From assembly GCA_937907415.1 (NCBI GenBank), contig CALCHY010000395.1:1-21199 (forward strand): 21,199 bases of DNA, given 5' to 3'. The notes beneath the pieces are model-generated. The model ran no database searches, was not told where the DNA came from, and saw only the letters and a list, made by a program, of their open reading frames with translations. The translations under genes and the position numbers were made by a program. Shown in pieces: positions 18,480 to 21,199 of this stretch (its first letter is position 1; the number at the start of each line of letters is the position of its first letter). The DNA comes from an uncultured Trueperaceae bacterium (lineage in GTDB: Bacteria; Deinococcota; Deinococci; Deinococcales; Trueperaceae).

Positions 18480-19322
18480 GTGGCTTGCCCACTGTCACGA
18501 CGCCTTCGCTTGAAGGGCCTGGCCGCCGTGCTTCTAGTACTTTCCGGAACGGCATTCGCCTGCCCCGAACAAGGCTCACAAGGGTGTCTTGGTGAGCTTC
18601 AAGTAACCGGTGGAGGAGATCAAGCGAGGCGTCAAGTAATTGCAGTGGCGACGACGGTGATGGACCGATTAAAACACGCGTTCAAGACATCAAGCTTTGA
18701 CATTAGAGTCGGCTTAGAGGCGCCCTTGGAAGCCGAAGCCTGTCCCGCGCGCGCCTTCGCCGCTTTTGTGCGGGGTCGAGGGCTCGTTGGGATCCACTTC
18801 GACGATGATTGGTCGGAGGCGACGCTCGCGCGTATAGTTGCTCATGAAATTGCTCATTTGTTTCACTTTGACCAGATTAAATCTTCCGAAGGCCCAAGTG
18901 GTGACGCCATCTTGAAAGAGGGATTGGCCACTTGGTTAGCCGAACCCGAATGGCTTGCAGGTATTGGGTATGAGAGTTTTCAACAGGCCGTGAACGTTTA
19001 TCGCGAAGATGGCAGATATCTGGGGCTCGCAGAGTACTACGACATTAGCGCGCACACGCTGATGGATACGCAAGAAGCGTGCTATGCGCTTCGCGATATG
19101 CAGTATACGCAGTGGGCCGGGTTTGTTGGATTCTTGATAGAGCACTACGGCATGGACGCGGTAATCGCGGCTTCTGCGCAGCCGCGGATTCTACTGCCGG
19201 GGGCGGTCGGCAGTGACCAATTTGAGCCAGTTGATTACCTAGAGGCGTTTGGCGCTAGCATTAGTGAGCTCGAAACAAGATGGCTGCTTGAACTTTCTCA
19301 AGGCGATCAATTAGGTGAATAG
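18480..19322 (+). CDS. Secreted zinc metallopeptidase (HExxH...E gluzincin type)
   Basis: Read from GTG 18480 it has 280 residues and a signal peptide: basic n-region SRRLRLK, core GLAAVLLVLSGTAFA, cleavage before CPEQG. The frame is open to GTG 18414, but that would place 22 hydrophilic residues before the signal; neither start has a good ribosome site, and TTG 18510 is a third option. The zinc site is H122-E123-I-A-H126 in IVAHEIAHLFHF, with E147 in KEGLATWLAE 21 residues on, the geometry of peptidase-MA-like gluzincins. Four Cys follow the signal (CPEQGSQGC, EACPA, EACYA). The C terminus is acidic. Substrate unknown. It is the last gene of the insert and ends 40 bp before the second 158-bp repeat. 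Confidence 0.75.
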   Translation: MACPLSRRLRLKGLAAVLLVLSGTAFACPEQGSQGCLGELQVTGGGDQARRQVIAVATTVMDRLKHAFKTSSFDIRVGLEAPLEAEACPARAFAAFVRGRGLVGIHFDDDWSEATLARIVAHEIAHLFHFDQIKSSEGPSGDAILKEGLATWLAEPEWLAGIGYESFQQAVNVYREDGRYLGLAEYYDISAHTLMDTQEACYALRDMQYTQWAGFVGFLIEHYGMDAVIAASAQPRILLPGAVGSDQFEPVDYLEAFGASISELETRWLLELSQGDQLGE

Positions 19323-19340
19323 CAATTGCGTAGCAGTTGC
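19322..19340 (+). terminator. Small hairpin at the end of the insert operon
   Basis: An 8-bp stem (19322-19329 with 19333-19340, one G-T pair, loop GTA) overlaps the last base of the peptidase stop codon. No T run follows, so terminator function is only possible. Confidence 0.3.
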
Positions 19341-19362
19341 GAGTCCATCCATCTTCGCTCCA

Positions 19363-19471
19363 AGAGCTCGTCGTCGAACGGCCATGACGTCCAGGTGGCG
19401 GCGTGGGGTGCCCACTCGGGGGGCATGCGGTAGCCAAGCGAGGCTGGGGTGGGGTACGAGGTCGTAGTCAT
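19363..19471 (-). pseudogene. aguA 5' fragment (36 codons)
   Basis: From ATG 19471 the minus strand reads MTTTSYPTPASLGYRMPPEW and on to PFDDEL, identical to the intact agmatine deiminase except Ala2 to Thr. Identity is lost after 19363, where the frame enters the insert and stops about 20 codons later. The ribosome site is changed from CAGGAG to CAAGAG. It lacks every catalytic residue and cannot be an enzyme. Confidence 0.9.
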
Positions 19472-19520
19472 GCTCTTGCCAGTTTAGGCCGGAGAGGAGG
19501 GCGCGGCGGTTCGTGTGAGG
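19363..19520. repeat. 158-bp direct repeat, copy 2 (displaced aguA start region)
   Basis: Second copy of 16249-16406 with four substitutions. On its right it continues directly into the speA upstream region, so it probably marks the original aguA/speA divergent junction. Confidence 0.95.
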
Positions 19521-19778
19521 CTGCCTTGCCACGCGCTGGTGCGCTTGAGGGCTTCGACGCTCGTTATCCGCCGCGATGATGCCGGCACGGTGCTGTCGGG
19601 ACTACGGCCGCGTCAAGACGAAATTCCGCACGTGGAAGTGCTAGCGTAGTCCGTTCGGCGAGGTACGCGCTCCAAGAGACAGCGCTCGCGTTCCCACCGA
19701 ACCCCAAGCCGTGCCCGTCCGTCGGCCGCGCGGCCCGAAGTAGCACGGCGGAGCGCCTCGCCAAGTGGAGGACCAGAA
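19521..19778 (+). promoter_or_regulatory. Upstream region of speA
   Basis: 258 bp without a convincing gene. It holds an 8-bp inverted repeat (GGACTACG 19599-19606, CGTAGTCC 19645-19652) with a 38-nt centre, a TGCTAGCGT sequence resembling an extended -10 at 19639-19647 but without a matching -35, and the speA ribosome site GGAGG (19767-19771). I see no known riboswitch. Confidence 0.35.
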
Positions 19779-21199
19779 GTGACCAGACCCACCCTCGACC
19801 CAGGTTTCAGCATCTCAGACGCCGATGAGCTTTACAGCATCAAGGCGTGGTCGGCCGGGTTCTTCGGGGTGTCTAAAGAGGGTCAGCTCACGGTGTCGCT
19901 CAAGGGTTCGCCTGCGGTTGCCCTCACGAGCATCGTCGACGGGCTCCTTGACGAGGGGCACGCGCTTCCTCTGATCCTGCGTTTCCCTGACATCCTGGAG
20001 GACAGGCTCGACCGCATCAACGACGCCTTCGCTGCGGCGATAAGAGAGGCGGGCTACCAGAACCGCTACCAGGGTGTGTACCCCATCAAGGTCAACCAGC
20101 GGCGCGTGGTCGTCGAGACCATCGCGTCTTACGGCGCCAAGTACCGCACGGGCCTCGAAGCTGGCAGCAAGGCAGAGCTGGCCCTGTGCCTCGCTCACGA
20201 CACGCACGACGACGCCCTCATCTGCTGCAACGGCTTCAAGGACGACGACTTCATCCGCCTGGCGTTGTGGGGCCGCAAGCTGGGCCGCAACACCATCATC
20301 ACGCTGGAGAAGGCAGGCGAGCTCGAGCGCGTGCTGCGCATCAGCAAGGAAGTGGGGGTAGAGCCGCTGCTCGGCGTGCGCTTCAAGCTTCACGCGCGGG
20401 GCAGCGGGCAGTGGGAGGCCTCAGGCGGCGACGACGCCAAGTTCGGCCTCACCGCCTCCGAACTCATCCACGTCGCGCAGCGCGTGCAGGAAGAGGGCCT
20501 GGGCCACGCGCTCGTGCTGCTGCACTGCCATGTTGGCAGCCAGCTGACCGACATCAGGCGCATCAGGTCCGCGGTCCGCGAAGCGGCGCAGGCGTACGTC
20601 GAGTTGGCCGAGATGGGCGTCGGCGTCAAGTACCTCGACGTTGGTGGCGGCCTCGCGGTCGATTACGACGGTTCGAAGACGACCTACTACACCTCCGCCA
20701 ACTACGGCCTGCGCGAGTACGCAGACACGGTCGTCTACACCATCATGGAGTCGTGCCAGGAGTGGGAGGTCGCGCACCCGATCATCGTCACCGAGTCGGG
20801 GCGTGCGTTGACTGCGCACCACTCCGTGATCGTCGTGCCCGTCGTGGACGCGCTCGGGCCAACGCGCGAGCCCGTCAACCTGCCGCCCCTCACCGGCGAG
20901 GTCAACGCGCTGCTGCGTGACATGCAGGAACTCGACAGCGCCATTACCGTCAAGACCTACCGCGAGGTCTTCAACGAGGCCGTGAGCAACAAGGAGACCA
21001 TGCACAGCCTCTTCGACCTGGGCTACCTGAGCCTCCTCGAGAGGGCGCACTTCGAGCAGCACTACAACCGCATCCTCGAGCGCGTCGCCAAGGTCGTCAG
21101 CGGCCTCGATTACGCGCCCGAGGAGTTCGAACTCCTCCCCCAGATGCTGGCCGACAAGTACGTCGTCAACTTCTCGCTGTTCCAGAGCCTGCCCGACCA
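19779..21199 (+). CDS. speA: Biosynthetic arginine decarboxylase (3' partial)
   Basis: 473 complete codons are visible and the frame runs off the window end; the family is usually about 630-650 aa, so roughly the last quarter is missing. It decarboxylates arginine to agmatine with PLP and Mg2+. Motifs: the Schiff-base lysine K104 in GVYPIKVNQ, GLEAGSKAEL, LLHCHVGSQ, the PLP-phosphate loop DVGGGLAVDYDGS and the TESGRALTAHH strand, all typical of the SpeA class in the alanine-racemase-like fold family. The start is GTG 19779 with GGAGG 7 nt upstream. It is divergent from aguA-aguB, which use its product, but the insert at 16407-19362 now separates them. Confidence 0.96.
   Translation, partial: MTRPTLDPGFSISDADELYSIKAWSAGFFGVSKEGQLTVSLKGSPAVALTSIVDGLLDEGHALPLILRFPDILEDRLDRINDAFAAAIREAGYQNRYQGVYPIKVNQRRVVVETIASYGAKYRTGLEAGSKAELALCLAHDTHDDALICCNGFKDDDFIRLALWGRKLGRNTIITLEKAGELERVLRISKEVGVEPLLGVRFKLHARGSGQWEASGGDDAKFGLTASELIHVAQRVQEEGLGHALVLLHCHVGSQLTDIRRIRSAVREAAQAYVELAEMGVGVKYLDVGGGLAVDYDGSKTTYYTSANYGLREYADTVVYTIMESCQEWEVAHPIIVTESGRALTAHHSVIVVPVVDALGPTREPVNLPPLTGEVNALLRDMQELDSAITVKTYREVFNEAVSNKETMHSLFDLGYLSLLERAHFEQHYNRILERVAKVVSGLDYAPEEFELLPQMLADKYVVNFSLFQSLPD

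Larger units (their letters stand above)
16407..19362. mobile_element. Putative acquired insert between two aguA 5'-end repeats
   Basis: About 2.96 kb lying between the two 158-bp direct repeats. Its coding regions use A/T-ending codons freely. As a hand count, 17581-17640 has 26 G+C of 60, whereas 8641-8700 in the amylase gene has 42 of 60. All four recognisable genes are on the plus strand, all are exported or membrane-anchored, and two are broken. I see no transposase, integrase, tRNA or terminal inverted repeats. It could be the passenger part of an integrated circle, a gene-end-targeting element that lost its recombinase, or the result of homologous recombination with foreign DNA. The foreign composition and repeats are clear; the mechanism is inference. 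Confidence 0.6.

Noticed and set aside
16407..19362. Transposon or insertion sequence with inverted ends
   Set aside because: No transposase-like frame is present, and comparison of the two inner ends showed no terminal inverted repeat.
19311..19532. 73-aa minus-strand frame over the second direct repeat
   Set aside because: It reads the repeated aguA DNA in the wrong frame; the matching frame opposite copy 1 is likewise a shadow.
19564..19813. Two 66-aa minus-strand frames upstream of speA
   Set aside because: They overlap the speA ribosome site and start, are Arg/Ala-rich and have no start signals.
20186..21062. Long frames on both strands overlapping speA
   Set aside because: The true frame is the GTG 19779 frame with SpeA motifs, which has no stop before the window end; the others are Arg/Gly/Val-rich shadows.

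Overview
The window is high-GC bacterial DNA. It most likely comes from the Deinococcota, and I would guess a Truepera-like lineage. The best marker is the gene at 4809-5279. It is not ordinary GreA: it has the four-aspartate coiled-coil tip (DDYDD) of Gfh1, a Gre-like RNA polymerase inhibitor known from Deinococcus-Thermus. The genus is a guess from gene content, not something the sequence proves.

Layout. 1-2121: 5'-truncated secreted subtilisin-type (S8) protease with three Ig/PKD-like repeats, then a strong hairpin. 2201-2746: Nudix hydrolase, convergent with a periplasmic lytic transglycosylase (2750-4576, minus). 4809-6780: gfh1-lysS operon. 6949-7188: small membrane protein. 7232-7942 (minus): YczE-like membrane protein, divergent from a GH13 amylase (7988-9460). 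9380-9613 (minus): apparent truncated lipoprotein. 9726-10793 (minus): long-form sugar-1-phosphate nucleotidylyltransferase, divergent from gldC-like, acyl-CoA synthetase and an exported nuclease with a lamin-tail domain (10902-14316). 14374-16357 (minus): aguB and aguA. 19779 to the window end: 3'-truncated speA.

speA, aguA and aguB together make the complete arginine to agmatine to N-carbamoylputrescine to putrescine route. The two arms are divergent but are now about 3.4 kb apart.

The most interesting part is what separates them. A 158-bp segment covering the aguA start region is present twice (16249-16406 and 19363-19520, four mismatches). Between the copies lies about 2.96 kb of visibly lower-GC DNA with different codon choice and no recognisable transposase or integrase. 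It holds four exported or membrane-anchored products on one strand: a small CxxC protein whose reading frame is broken by a third copy of an 11-bp tandem repeat, a two-domain thioredoxin-fold protein cut by an in-frame amber codon, a 98-aa secreted protein with two CxxC pairs, and a secreted HExxH metallopeptidase. I read this as a horizontally acquired, partly decaying or phase-switched thiol/protease cassette inserted at the 5' end of aguA. The repeats, the 11-mer array and the amber codon are directly visible; the transfer and the function are inference.
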